From an uncultured Sphingobium sp. (GTDB lineage: Bacteria; Pseudomonadota; Alphaproteobacteria; Sphingomonadales; Sphingomonadaceae): a DNA stretch of 20,413 nucleotides. The notes beneath the pieces were generated by a model that had not been told where the DNA came from, ran no database searches, and saw only the letters and a program-made list of their open reading frames with translations. The translations under genes and the position numbers were made by a program. The stretch is from contig CAMLFF010000020.1 of the NCBI GenBank assembly GCA_946479185.1, positions 1 to 20,413 on the forward strand, given 5' to 3'. Positions 1 through 8,413 of this stretch are shown here, piece by piece (position 1 is the first letter of the stretch; the number at the start of each line of letters is the position of its first letter).

Positions 1-2
1 CC

Positions 3-92
3 AGGGTGGCGACCCGCACCGTGAAGAGCGTGGTGAGCCCACTCGACCGGTTGGGCATGTTGCCCGGGTCACAGGCGGCGCCGCCCGGCTGA
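3..92 (+). CDS. Tyrosine recombinase/integrase, C-terminal end only (partial)
   Basis: A frame open from the window edge ends at a TGA at 90-92 and encodes 29 residues, including RVATRTVKSVVSPLDRLG. This resembles the extreme C-terminus of the phage-integrase-type recombinase that often precedes IS91-like transposases, where a tyrosine-bearing YTRVA-like stretch is followed by SPLD. The catalytic tyrosine itself would lie just before the window. The stop is only 4 bases from the GTG that opens the transposase remnant, which fits the two-gene layout of such elements. The piece is short, so the family call rests on the tail motif and the neighbour. Confidence 0.55.
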   Translation, partial: RVATRTVKSVVSPLDRLGMLPGSQAAPPG

Positions 93-96
93 ACCG

Positions 97-1288
97 GTGC
101 GCACCGACCTTGAGGTCGCCGACATCTTCAGCGTTGCTGGCCCGGCTTATCGGGTTACCCATGCCGGACATCTGAGCCTGTTCCAGCTCAAGGTGATGAC
201 GGCGATCGAGACCTGCCGCATCGCTGCGCTGGGCGTTCATGTCGAGGCCTGCGAGGACTGTGGGCATTGGCGGATCGCCTATAACATCTGTCGCAACCGG
301 CACTGCCCAAGTGCCAGGGCGCGGCTGTGCGCACCTGGCTGGAAGCGCGGGAGGCTGACCTGCTCCCGGTCGGCTACTTCCATGTCGTGTTCACCCTGCC
401 GGCCGAGATCGCCAACATCGCGTTCCAGAACAAGGCGGTGGTCCTGATCTGCTGTTCCAGGTCGCTTCGCAGACGATGCGGATCATCGCGGCCGATCCCA
501 AGCATCTGGGCGCGCGGATCGGCATCACCGCCGTGCTTCACACATGGGGATCGGCGATGACGCATCATCCCCATGTGCACATGATCGTGCCAGGCGGCGG
601 CGTCGCGCTCGATCGGGCGCGCTGGATCTCATCGCGACCAGCCTTCCTCCTGCCGGTGCGGGTGCTGGGCCAGCTGTTCCGCGCCTGTTCCTGACCCGGC
701 TGCTCGCGCTGTATGATGCAGGCCGCCTCATGTTCAGGGGCCGCATCGCCGACCTCGCCGAACGCCGCGCCTTCCTGCGTCACCTGTCACCGGTGCGTAA
801 GAAGCGCTGGGTCGTCTATGCCAAACCGCCGTTCGCCGGGCCGCAGGCCCTGCTCGTCTATCTGTCGCGTCACACCCACCGGGTCGCCATCTCGAACTGG
901 CGGCTCATCGCGTTCGACGAGACCGGCGTTACCCTGCGCTACAAGGATTATCGCCGCGATGGCGCCGAGCGCCAGCAGGTCATGACGCTCGCAACCGACG
1001 AGTTTATCCGCCGGTTCCTGCTACATGTCCTGCCACGCGGGTTCCACCGCATCCGCCACTATGGCCTGCTTGCCTCATCAACTCGAAAGGCCTCCCTGGT
1101 GCTTGCCCGCAAGTTGCTCGAGGTCGCGCCGGATCCAAACGACACCGAGATCGAGGAGCCAGCCGAGACGCGCCCGCCATGCCCATGCTGCGGTGGGGTA
1201 CATGGTCGTGATCGAAACGTTCGAGCGCTCGCGCCAGCCTTGCGCGCCGCCTTTGGCCCTACCACCGCCCCGGGAGATCACGCCATGA
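97..1288 (+). pseudogene. IS91-family transposase, frameshifted
   Basis: Joining reading frames recovers an almost complete IS91-type transposase. It has an N-terminal zinc-binding domain (CEDCGHW, then CRNRHCP and a second Cys after the first frameshift), a HUH motif (HHPHVHMIVPGGG near 560-600) for single-strand DNA nicking, and a later YLSRHTHRVAISN segment that carries the probable catalytic tyrosine. The frame changes at about 309, 445 and 685; each is explained by one missing base. It changes again at about 1198, where one base is extra. The last frame ends at a TGA at 1286-1288. Start is GTG at 97, 4 bases after the recombinase stop. No single frame encodes a functional protein, so the gene is inactive unless these are sequencing errors. 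The other genes of the window are intact, which argues for real decay. Confidence 0.85.
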
Positions 1289-2312
1289 CCCGGCATGGCC
1301 TGACTTTAAACCAGCTCGCAATCATGACGTTGTGGGCGTCGGCAGCGTTCGCGCCAGGCGTTGCCGATGCCGCTCCGGGCCGCGAAAAGCCACATCCGTG
1401 GCTGCGATCTTCTACCCTGAAGGTACCAGAATCATCGCCCTCAACCTCGTGGAGTTTCTGCCACCTGGACGCTTCACCGTACGCCAGCCACCACCGAAAT
1501 CCTAAACCTTCATAGACAGTGTCTGGCCGGTCGCGGGTCGTACACTTACGGGTTTAGTACGCCTCCCGGCGGCCGAAACCCTTCGACACTCCGGAATGGC
1601 AGGTTCGCAAACCAGAAAAGGGTATAGCGGACATTCGGATGCGTAGATGTCGGCTCTCGAAGCCGACCCAAATCAGAAACTCAGCGGCAATTCTCGTTTA
1701 TCAGATGTCGAACGCCAGCTGTTCAGCGGCTATTGATCAGTCCCAATTGTGCCTCTCAATCCGGCGGAACTCGCGTCCGGATCGAGCCGTCGATTTGGCA
1801 GCCAAAGCGGCCGAACACCCCCACCACTAATCTTGACCGTTCGCACGTCGAGCCGCACGCACCCGATGGGCGAACATAGGCAGCGGGTCCAGCGCCCAGA
1901 CTAATATGGAATTCGCATCATTGGAAAATACAGTGGGTAGGATACGCTCGTGATAGGTCTCCAAAAACGAAATCGATGAGCGAGACGGCGATTTTGACAA
2001 GCTTTATCCCTCATCGGAATAGCGCGCTGTGGCAGCCAAGCTGTAGGTGACAAACTTCCCGGTCATTCCGCGGTGCAGCACCGGCACGCCGCCAGACGCG
2101 GCGTGGCAGTCTATGACGCATAAGACGTGCGTGCACGAGATGGCGCCATAGTTGAACTCTCCCTCTGCTGGTTACACACGTAAATCCTCCACCAAAGAAA
2201 TCGGGTAATCCGGTCCAATGCGGCCAAAGGAATATTTGATACTCCCAGTGCCTTAGGCAGCTGCACCCATATCGCTTGGAAGTGCCCTGCAAAACACTGA
2301 AAGGGGCATGCA
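1289..2312. other. Gene-poor stretch of about 1 kb
   Basis: I found no recognisable protein, tRNA or repeat array on either strand between the transposase remnant and the small ORF at 2313. ORFs here are short, low in recognisable motifs and mutually overlapping. Base composition is visibly less GC-rich in 1640-2300 than in the genes to the right. The stretch probably holds the unrecognised right end of the IS91-like element plus decayed or non-coding DNA. One GC-rich hairpin lies at 2085-2105. The promoter of the SDR block is expected in the last 200 bases, but no clear -35/-10 pair stands out. Confidence 0.6.
2085..2105. repeat. GC-rich hairpin, 8-bp perfect stem
   Basis: CACGCCGC (2085-2092) and GCGGCGTG (2098-2105) are perfect reverse complements around the 5-base loop CAGAC. 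No T-tract follows on either strand, so it is not a typical intrinsic terminator. It may be a remnant of a gene end or of the mobile element. Confidence 0.4.
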
Positions 2313-2486
2313 ATGGCCAGCCGAATGATCGCGTCTCTGCATCTTCTATCTCGGCCGCCCTCACCACAACATGCGCTGGCGCAGGCTAAACCGATCGTCG
2401 ACCCGCAGCGCTTTGCGAAGGAAAGCTCGGATGTAGTCGCGGGAACAAACGGCCTTATCAGGTCAGTCGCGGAGGTTGCCCAATGA
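2313..2486 (+). CDS. Possible small protein coupled to the SDR gene, unknown function
   Basis: A 57-residue ORF starts at ATG 2313, preceded by AAAGGGG at about 2301-2306, a plausible Shine-Dalgarno site. Its TGA at 2484-2486 overlaps the ATG of the SDR gene as ATGA. Such overlaps mark translationally coupled genes and are the norm elsewhere in this window. The second half (from about residue 28: KPIVDPQRFAKES) has coding-like composition, while the first half looks weaker. An in-frame stop just upstream (2298-2300) prevents extension. I do not recognise the family. It may be a real small protein or the truncated tail of an older gene. No membrane segment or cysteine motif is seen. Confidence 0.35.
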   Translation: MASRMIASLHLLSRPPSPQHALAQAKPIVDPQRFAKESSDVVAGTNGLIRSVAEVAQ

Positions 2487-3346
2487 CAAGCGCTCGTGCC
2501 TTGCCCCGCAACATCTTGATCACCGGCGTGAGCAGTGGCTTGGGCCGCGCAATAGCTCACGAAGCGACTGCCAAGGGCAACCGCGTCTTTGGTACAGTGC
2601 GTCGAGGCGAGGATGCTGAAATCTTCGAGCGCGACCTTCCAGGAGCGCGCGCTATCATCGCAGATCTGGCAGACGCGACCGCTTCTGAGCATGTGGTCAA
2701 AGCGGCAATCGCCGAGCTTGGGCATGTAGACGTCTTAATCAACAATGCTGGCACCGGCTTCACAGGGGCGGTGGAAGAAGCAAGCATTGCTGAGATTCGA
2801 GCGGTATTCGATCTCAATTTCATCGCGCCCGTGGCGATGATCCAGGCGATCCTTCCGCACATGCGACAGCGGCGGTCTGGTCGTATCCTCAACATAACCT
2901 CGATCTCGGGTTTCAAGCCTTGGTCCGGCACTGGTATTTACTGCGCGTCCAAATTCGCACTGGAAGGTCTCGGGCAGACGCTGGCGCAGGAAGTCGCTGC
3001 GTTCGGCATCAAGGTGACGAACGTTCAGCCGGGCGGCCTGAGAACTGACTTCAACGGGCGTTCGCTGGCTGGCGCGGAACAGATGATTGCCGACTATGCT
3101 GACGGTGCCCATCTCGCTCGCAAGGCGCTAAGATCGAGCGACGGTAAGCAAGCGGGCGACCCGGCAAAGGCTGCACGCGCTGTTTTGCTTGCGATTGAAG
3201 CAGAAAATCCTCCGCTCAATCTACTTCTCGGTGCTGATGCGATGATGATGGCAAATCAACGCGTTGCTGCTCTGTTGCTGGATATGGGCCGGTGGGGGCC
3301 AATCAGCGAAACAATCGGCTTTGACCCTCCCAAGCCGCTTGGATGA
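2483..3346 (+). CDS. Short-chain dehydrogenase/reductase (SDR)
   Basis: This 287-residue cytoplasmic protein is a classical SDR that should oxidise or reduce a hydroxyl/keto group with NAD(P)(H). The Rossmann glycine motif TGVSSGLG is at residues 14-21 and NNAG at 87-90. The catalytic set is N112, S140, Y153 and K157 (YCASK). Arginines after the second strand (VRRGED, about 39-44) hint at NADP preference. The length is slightly above the usual 250 because of a C-terminal extension, as in the NADP-dependent subgroup annotated as oxidoreductases of unknown substrate. Start ATG 2483 has GGAGG at 2470-2474 with good spacing. It is followed after 130 bases by a TauD-like dioxygenase on the same strand, so both may serve one oxidation step. 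The substrate is unknown. Confidence 0.9.
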   Translation: MTSARALPRNILITGVSSGLGRAIAHEATAKGNRVFGTVRRGEDAEIFERDLPGARAIIADLADATASEHVVKAAIAELGHVDVLINNAGTGFTGAVEEASIAEIRAVFDLNFIAPVAMIQAILPHMRQRRSGRILNITSISGFKPWSGTGIYCASKFALEGLGQTLAQEVAAFGIKVTNVQPGGLRTDFNGRSLAGAEQMIADYADGAHLARKALRSSDGKQAGDPAKAARAVLLAIEAENPPLNLLLGADAMMMANQRVAALLLDMGRWGPISETIGFDPPKPLG

Positions 3347-3476
3347 GGGAGATTGCGATTAGGATTGATCCGGTTCGGGAGCGCCACACGGAATGGAATG
3401 GGAAATCGCCGGTGGCAGAGACAATATCGTTGGCTGAGGTACGAAAATCCGCCGACTGCAAGTTACGGAGTAGAAT

Positions 3477-4553
3477 ATGACCACTGCAACCTATGCACCC
3501 ATCGAGGGTCCGGCCGCCTGGCGCGGCGATGAAATCGCTGAAAGCGACGCCTGGATTTATCATTTGTCGGATGCCGAGATTGGCGAATTAGAAGAGGTCG
3601 GCGCGCGCTTTGTGCGAGACGATCCTGATCTACGCTTCGTGACGGCTGCCGATTATGCTTTGCCGCGGGTAGCGGATGCCATTCGCTCCTGGGAAAAGGG
3701 CATGGATCATCAGCATGGCTTCGTTCTCGTACGCGGGCTTCGTTCGGAGTTATATTCGGATGTGCTGTCCGCCTCGATCTTCTTCATTCTCGGGCTGCAC
3801 ATCGGCGAACCTATGCGGCAGAACGAACTTGGCGATGTTTTTGATCATGTCCGCGCCCTCACCGATGCTGCCGATGTGGCTGTTGGGTCGCGCACGACCG
3901 AACGCCTGAACTTTCATTCGGACAGTTCAGACGTCGTGGCGCTCATGTGTTTGCGCGGAGCCAAATCTGGTGGACAGTCGATCCTCATCAGTGGCGCAAC
4001 GATTTATAACGAATTGCTGCAGCGACGCCCAGACCTTGTGCCATTGCTTTTCGAACCCTGGTATTGGGACTGGCGCAAGCAAGATCCCGATGCACCCGAG
4101 AATATCTATATCTCGCCAATGGCGTCTCTCGTGGACGGCGTGTTCAGCATTTACGCGGGTGCAGGCATGATCCGCTCGGCGCAAAATTATCCTGAGGTGC
4201 CACGGCTGACCCCGGATCAATTGGCGCTCCTTGAGGAAATGGACTCCATCTTCCTCACGCCGGGTCTGCCGATCGAAATGGATTTCCGCCCGGGCGATAT
4301 CCAATGGCTGCTCAACTATACGGCGCTACACAGCCGGACATCCTATGAGGATTACAAACAGCCTGAACTTAAGCGCCATCTCGTTCGCCTTTGGCTTGAG
4401 CGCGGCGGGCGCCCGTTGGTGCCCAATTTCGGCAAACATGTCGCTAAGGGGCGAACGGAGGATCGTGGCACCGCGACCCCGCCTGAACGCGCGCGGTTTC
4501 ATATCTCGCAGATTTGCCACCCTCGCTATGATTGGGGATTTATCGACGCCTGA
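3477..4553 (+). CDS. TauD/TfdA-like Fe(II)/2-oxoglutarate dioxygenase, copy 1
   Basis: This 358-residue protein belongs to the TauD/TfdA superfamily of 2-oxoglutarate-dependent non-heme iron oxygenases, which hydroxylate unactivated C-H bonds and can thereby break ether, sulfonate or amine linkages. The iron triad is visible as H147-S-D149 (NFHSDSSD) and H285 (ALHSRT). R300 or R304 in the following strand probably binds 2-oxoglutarate. Start ATG 3477 is supported by GGAG about 10 bases upstream and by alignment with its paralogue. That paralogue, at 6063-7151 on the other strand, matches at about two thirds of positions over the roughly 105-residue core that I compared by eye. The gene converges on the MFS transporter gene. 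The substrate is not predictable; an aromatic or aliphatic acid handled by the neighbouring genes is likely. Confidence 0.88.
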   Translation: MTTATYAPIEGPAAWRGDEIAESDAWIYHLSDAEIGELEEVGARFVRDDPDLRFVTAADYALPRVADAIRSWEKGMDHQHGFVLVRGLRSELYSDVLSASIFFILGLHIGEPMRQNELGDVFDHVRALTDAADVAVGSRTTERLNFHSDSSDVVALMCLRGAKSGGQSILISGATIYNELLQRRPDLVPLLFEPWYWDWRKQDPDAPENIYISPMASLVDGVFSIYAGAGMIRSAQNYPEVPRLTPDQLALLEEMDSIFLTPGLPIEMDFRPGDIQWLLNYTALHSRTSYEDYKQPELKRHLVRLWLERGGRPLVPNFGKHVAKGRTEDRGTATPPERARFHISQICHPRYDWGFIDA

Positions 4554-4593
4554 CGACAAAACGTCTCTGTGGCTGTGCCATCGATAAGGCATG

Positions 4594-4653
4594 CTCCAGC
4601 CCGCTCCTCCACGCGCGTTGCTTTGGCGACGGATCGTTGAAGACGGGCTGGAG
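4594..4653. repeat. Long-range inverted repeat between convergent genes
   Basis: CTCCAGCCCG (4594-4603) and CGGGCTGGAG (4644-4653) are perfect 10-base reverse complements separated by 40 bases. They lie in the 148-base gap between the stops of the TauD copy 1 gene and the MFS gene. The position suits a bidirectional transcription stop, but the loop is long and neither side has a clear T-tract, so a role in termination is only possible. Confidence 0.4.
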
Positions 4654-4701
4654 ATTGATCCACTGTTGGGGCCGCTGTTTCCAGCGTGACGAAACTGAAC
4701 T

Positions 4702-6063
4702 TTAAGCGGAGGATGCCGCGTTGGCTGTGCCAGTTCCCTGGACGCGACGAAGTATAACGATCGTCAGGCAGGCAGTGAACAGCACCATCGCAAGAACTGG
4801 CGCAATCCGATCTGCGCCCCAACCATGCGCGATCATGCGTCCGCCCACAAGCGTGCCTGCACCGCCTCCGATCAGCCGAGCAAGGCCACTAATCCAGCCG
4901 GTCGCGGTTCCGCGAAGGGTGGCGGGGTAAGCCCCAACCATGAGCGCCTGCGTCCCCGACACGTTTGAGTTCATAAGGAAGCAGGCGGTCAGCAGGAACA
5001 ATGTGGCGATCAGTGGCATGGTGGTCGAAAGGCCGATGAGCGCCGTCGCTGCGGCAGCGATGCCGAACGAAAGCGAGAGAATTCGGGAAAGACCTTGGCG
5101 GTCGGCCAGCCAGCCAACGACAAGCGCAAGCGCCACGCCGCCGCTCTTGCCAGCGGATATCAACAGTCCTGCCTCGCTGATCGTAGCCCCCGCGTTCATC
5201 AAGGCGGTGGGCAACCAGTAAGCGATGAAGTTGATGAGGATGTAGCATAATGACATGAGGAACCAGAGCATCGCGGTGAGAAGCCAGCGGCCACCCTGCA
5301 ACAGCGCCAGCGGCGAACCGCCATTAGAGCCAACAGCATCTGGCACCAGACGCAAGTCCGTCCATGATTGCAATGCCGGGTCGATCCGTGCGGCGATCGC
5401 TAAAGCGCGCGTGTCGCTCTGATTGCGTCGTGCCAGATGTTGTAGAGACTCGGGAAGGAACAGCCAGACGACCACCGTCGCGGCGATCGACAATGCGCCG
5501 CTCACATAGAGAAGCGATTGCCAACCGAACGTGGGAATGAGCGCTGCTGCGCCGAGTCCGGCAAGGATCATGCCCAAATTGATGCCGGTGTTCATCATCA
5601 TTGCCAGCAAGGATTTGCGGCGACTGGGCGCATAATCTGCCACCATCGCAATAGCGACTGGCAGGGCTGTGCCGAACGCCACCCCGATCAGGAAACGCAA
5701 AACGAACAATTGCATTACGTCGCTGGCCATGGCGGTTAGCAACGTGCAAGGCCCCATGATTACGCTCGTCGCAATGAGCAGTGGACGACGCCCGAGCCTG
5801 TCCGACAGCGGCGCGACGCACACGGCCCCAATCAGAGATGCAACGATCGTACCGGTATAAACAGCGGCCAGTTCCTGGGTGGAAATACCATATTGGTTTG
5901 AAAGATAAGGCCCGATGAAGCCGACGCCGAAGGTATCAATTCCCTCCGTAAGCATCAGCAAGGCACAGAGAATGGGAACGCGACCGACATAGCCCTTGAG
6001 TGACGCCGAAGCGATCAGATCCGAAACCGCGATGGCGTTGGGCGACACGGTTCGATTTGCCAT
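4702..6063 (-). CDS. MFS transporter, aromatic acid:H+ symporter (AAHS) type
   Basis: A 453-residue integral inner-membrane protein with about twelve hydrophobic segments. It probably imports an organic or aromatic acid with protons. The MFS signature loop (LSDRLGRRP) lies between TM2 and TM3 and a second copy (GWLADRQG) in the C-terminal half; the region around TM1 (LTEGIDTFGVGFIGPYL) resembles AAHS members such as PcaK/BenK-type carriers. I chose ATG 6063, which shares one base with the TGA of the upstream dioxygenase (TGATG) and has GAGG six bases before it. An upstream in-frame ATG at 6081 lies inside the dioxygenase gene and is less likely. It is the last gene of the long minus-strand operon, so uptake is co-expressed with catabolism. 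Confidence 0.88.
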   Translation of the reverse strand: MANRTVSPNAIAVSDLIASASLKGYVGRVPILCALLMLTEGIDTFGVGFIGPYLSNQYGISTQELAAVYTGTIVASLIGAVCVAPLSDRLGRRPLLIATSVIMGPCTLLTAMASDVMQLFVLRFLIGVAFGTALPVAIAMVADYAPSRRKSLLAMMMNTGINLGMILAGLGAAALIPTFGWQSLLYVSGALSIAATVVVWLFLPESLQHLARRNQSDTRALAIAARIDPALQSWTDLRLVPDAVGSNGGSPLALLQGGRWLLTAMLWFLMSLCYILINFIAYWLPTALMNAGATISEAGLLISAGKSGGVALALVVGWLADRQGLSRILSLSFGIAAAATALIGLSTTMPLIATLFLLTACFLMNSNVSGTQALMVGAYPATLRGTATGWISGLARLIGGGAGTLVGGRMIAHGWGADRIAPVLAMVLFTACLTIVILRRVQGTGTANAASSA

Positions 6064-7151
6064 CAGCCGCCTCTGCCCCAATCAAGACGAGGAACCGCCG
6101 CCTGAGTAATGCGGAATTTCTGCTTTTCCAGCGGCACCTCGGTTCCGCGGGCCAATTCGCGCGATTGGACGACGTGGCGACCGAAGTTCGGAACCATTGG
6201 GCGAGGCTCCGAACGCTTGAGCCAGAGCCGCAACAGATGCCGTCGGCGTTCTGGTTCGGGATAATCCTCAAACGCGGTGCGCGTGTGGAGCGCAGAATAA
6301 TTCAGCACCCACTGCATGTCGCCCTCGCGAAAGTCCATGTGCAAAGCCACGCCCGGCTCGAGACAGATTTGCTCGATAAGCTCGAGCAGATCATTCTGGG
6401 CATCGGTTAAACGCGGCACCTCGGAATAGCGCTGCGCGGTACGGATTATCTTCACGCCGAGATAGGCAGAAAATACCCCGTCCACATAACTCACCATCGG
6501 CGTCGTATAGGTGTTTTCTGGTGCTTCGGGATCTTGCCGACGCCAGTCATTATGCCAAGCCTCGAACATCAGGCCTGCAAGATCTGGCCTGCGTGCAAGA
6601 ACCTCATTGTAGATCGTTGCTGCGCTGACAAGGCTCGAGGCGCCGCCCTGTTTGGCAGGGCGCAGGCACATCAGCGAGACGATATCGGAACTGTCGGAAT
6701 GATAATTCAGCCCATCGCGGATTCGCACACTAACAGCGCCGGGATCATCATATGTCAGCTCGGACGTGGCGATAACATGCTGCACCATATCGCCTACTTC
6801 ATTTTGCCGCATTGGCTGGCCCAGATGCAAACCTAGAACAAAGAAGATCGCCGCGCTGAGCGCATCCGAATAGTGGTGAGTGCGCAGGCCACGCACCAGA
6901 ACAAAGCCGCGCCCGCGCTCCATATCCTGGCTCCACCGGGTCAAGCCGGATGCACAGCGCAGCAATGGATATTCGGCGGCTGTCACAGTCCGAAGATCTG
7001 GATCGTCGTCGAGAAACCGCTTTCCGACCTCTTCCAGTTCGGCAATTTCGTCTGGCTGAAGCAGGTAGATCCAGTCACGCGTCAACGACAGCGTGTCGCC
7101 CCGCCAGGCAATAGGCGATGGGATGGGCTCAAGGCGGCTTTTATCAAGCAT
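6063..7151 (-). CDS. TauD/TfdA-like Fe(II)/2-oxoglutarate dioxygenase, copy 2
   Basis: This 362-residue protein is a paralogue of the plus-strand enzyme at 3477-4553. Iron ligands are H151-S-D153 (NYHSDSSD) and H289 (ALHTRT), and the C-terminal arginine cluster (ERRRHLLRLW) supplies the 2-oxoglutarate-binding Arg. A longer frame begins at 7220, but ATG 7151 is preferred because AGGAG sits 10 bases upstream (7162-7166) and because the N-terminus then aligns with the paralogue (AWRGD within the first 20 residues). Its stop overlaps the MFS start by one base. It follows the QOR-like gene after 252 bases that contain a possible small ORF. The family can hydroxylate or dealkylate carboxylated substrates; the specific reaction is unknown. 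Confidence 0.87.
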   Translation of the reverse strand: MLDKSRLEPIPSPIAWRGDTLSLTRDWIYLLQPDEIAELEEVGKRFLDDDPDLRTVTAAEYPLLRCASGLTRWSQDMERGRGFVLVRGLRTHHYSDALSAAIFFVLGLHLGQPMRQNEVGDMVQHVIATSELTYDDPGAVSVRIRDGLNYHSDSSDIVSLMCLRPAKQGGASSLVSAATIYNEVLARRPDLAGLMFEAWHNDWRRQDPEAPENTYTTPMVSYVDGVFSAYLGVKIIRTAQRYSEVPRLTDAQNDLLELIEQICLEPGVALHMDFREGDMQWVLNYSALHTRTAFEDYPEPERRRHLLRLWLKRSEPRPMVPNFGRHVVQSRELARGTEVPLEKQKFRITQAAVPRLDWGRGG

Positions 7152-7359
7152 GTCCGATCCGCTCCTGCGCTTTGCGATGGTCAGCAACGCTCTGGTCCGT
7201 GCCGCGCGTGATGATGGCATCGCGGATGCTCGTCAGATATGCGCGATTGAATTCGCGTGACTTCGCAGCCACCGGCCCCTCCATCCGCGCACGGTTCCTA
7301 TCGCCTGTCACGGGATCAACATCTTGCTTGAAAGGGCATCTTATCCCCCAATGCTGCAC
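7144..7359 (-). CDS. Possible small protein overlapping the TauD copy 2 start
   Basis: A 71-residue frame (GTG at 7359, or a 46-residue version from the internal ATG that begins MEGPVAAKSREF) fills the gap between the QOR-like gene and the dioxygenase. Its TGA at 7144-7146 lies 8 bases inside the dioxygenase gene, the pattern of translational coupling. The C-terminal half is charged and helix-like (REFNRAYLTSIRDAIITRG). I do not recognise a family and the GTG has no good ribosome site. It may instead be a non-coding leader. Confidence is low. Confidence 0.3.
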   Translation of the reverse strand: MQHWGIRCPFKQDVDPVTGDRNRARMEGPVAAKSREFNRAYLTSIRDAIITRGTDQSVADHRKAQERIGHA

Positions 7360-7403
7360 GGCAGCTGTTCATCGTCCCACCAGTGGAAACAGATTTGCGA
7401 GCC

Positions 7404-8399
7404 TCAAGGGATCAGCACCAGTGACCCGACAGTGCCACCGCTTTCCAGGTCGATATGGGCCTGCTTTGCTTCGGACAGCGGATAAACGAGGTGGTTGCCC
7501 AGCTTGAACACGCCAGCCTCAATCGCCGCGATGACATCGCGCGCGCGCATCTGATATTCGTCAACATCTTCGTTGAATGTGCCGCCGCTGAACTTGGTCA
7601 GATAAAGCGCTTCATGCTGCAGCTCGACAGGCGGCACCGGCTCCATCATGCCTGATGCCTGGCCGAACGATATCATGGTGCCATAGCGGCGGATCGCATC
7701 GAACGATTTGCGGAACAGCGCAATGCCGACACCGTCGTAGCAAACGTCAACACCCTTGCCGTCGGTCAACGCGCGGGTGCGGGCAACGAAATCTTCTTCG
7801 CTGTGGACGATGACATGGGCGCAGCCGTTGGAGAGTGCGCGTTCCACTTTATCGCGTGAGCTGACGGTGCCGATCACGGTGGCGCCCAGATGGCGCGCCC
7901 ATTGCGAAAGGATCGAGCCAACCCCGCCCGCCGCAGCATGCAACAGGATGGTATCCCCCGGCTTCACCACATAGCATTGGCGAATCATGCCCTGGACGGT
8001 GATCGTGCGATAGAGCAGCGCTGCTGCGTCAACATCGCTGATGCTATCAGGCACCAGAAAACAGCGATCGGCGGGGAACAAACGCGCCTCGGTATAGGCG
8101 CCCCAAGTGTAGGACGCCGTGGCGTAGCCGACGCGATCGCCAGTCTTGAACTGGGTCACGCCGTCGCCGACGGCCTCGATATAGCCGACTGCTTCGAGGC
8201 CGGGCGCAAACGGCATTGGCAGCTTGCACTGCGAATGCGGCGGCGCGGTTCCGCGGCGATAATGGACATCAGCGAAGTTCACGCCGATCGCGGTCTGGCG
8301 GATGAGGACTTCACCTGGACCCGGCTGACCTGGATCGATATCGACCATTTCCATGACGTCAGGGCCGCCGAGTGTCCTTACCAATAATGTCTTGGCCAA
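7404..8399 (-). CDS. Quinone-oxidoreductase-like MDR enzyme (zinc-less, NADPH)
   Basis: A medium-chain reductase of the QOR/zeta-crystallin branch. It has the GroES-like N-terminal half with GVNFADVHYRRG, no zinc-ligand cysteines, and the nucleotide motif AAAGGVGS in the second half. These enzymes reduce quinones or alpha,beta-unsaturated carbonyls with NADPH in the cytoplasm. I place the start at TTG 8399 (331 residues, MAKTLLVRTLGGPDV), since a perfect AAGGAGG sits five bases before it (8405-8411). An in-frame ATG at 8417 overlaps the DUF35 stop as ATGA and would add six residues; both starts may be used. Position downstream of the ligase/thiolase-like/DUF35 set suggests reduction of an unsaturated acyl-CoA or ring-derived intermediate, which is inference. 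Confidence 0.87.
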   Translation of the reverse strand: MAKTLLVRTLGGPDVMEMVDIDPGQPGPGEVLIRQTAIGVNFADVHYRRGTAPPHSQCKLPMPFAPGLEAVGYIEAVGDGVTQFKTGDRVGYATASYTWGAYTEARLFPADRCFLVPDSISDVDAAALLYRTITVQGMIRQCYVVKPGDTILLHAAAGGVGSILSQWARHLGATVIGTVSSRDKVERALSNGCAHVIVHSEEDFVARTRALTDGKGVDVCYDGVGIALFRKSFDAIRRYGTMISFGQASGMMEPVPPVELQHEALYLTKFSGGTFNEDVDEYQMRARDVIAAIEAGVFKLGNHLVYPLSEAKQAHIDLESGGTVGSLVLIP

Positions 8400-8404
8400 A
8401 ATTG

Positions 8405-8411
8405 CCTCCTT
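8405..8411 (-). promoter_or_regulatory. Strong Shine-Dalgarno site deciding a TTG start
   Basis: On the minus strand AAGGAGG is followed by a 5-base spacer and TTG (8399-8397). It lies inside the six-codon extension that an ATG start at 8417 would add, so it is the main evidence for the shorter QOR-like product. Confidence 0.6.
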
Positions 8412-8413
8412 GA

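Larger units (their letters stand above)
1..1288 (+). mobile_element. Remnant of an IS91-like element (recombinase + HUH transposase)
   Basis: The recombinase tail and the broken HUH transposase form one element that enters the window from the left. IS91-type elements move by rolling-circle replication and lack terminal inverted repeats and target duplications, so the right end cannot be fixed from symmetry; 1288 is only the end of the transposase. I did not recognise a terminal (terIS-like) sequence after it. The element borders the catabolic island and could have helped to bring it in, which is inference. Confidence 0.6.

Noticed and set aside
1639..1830. 63-residue plus-strand ORF in the gene-poor stretch
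   Set aside because: No ribosome site, no motif, and base and codon use unlike the genes of the window.
2111..2725. 204-residue minus-strand ORF across the SDR start
   Set aside because: It lies antisense to the well-supported SDR gene, has no recognisable motif and many Cys/Trp residues in an unstructured pattern. It is a frame shadow.
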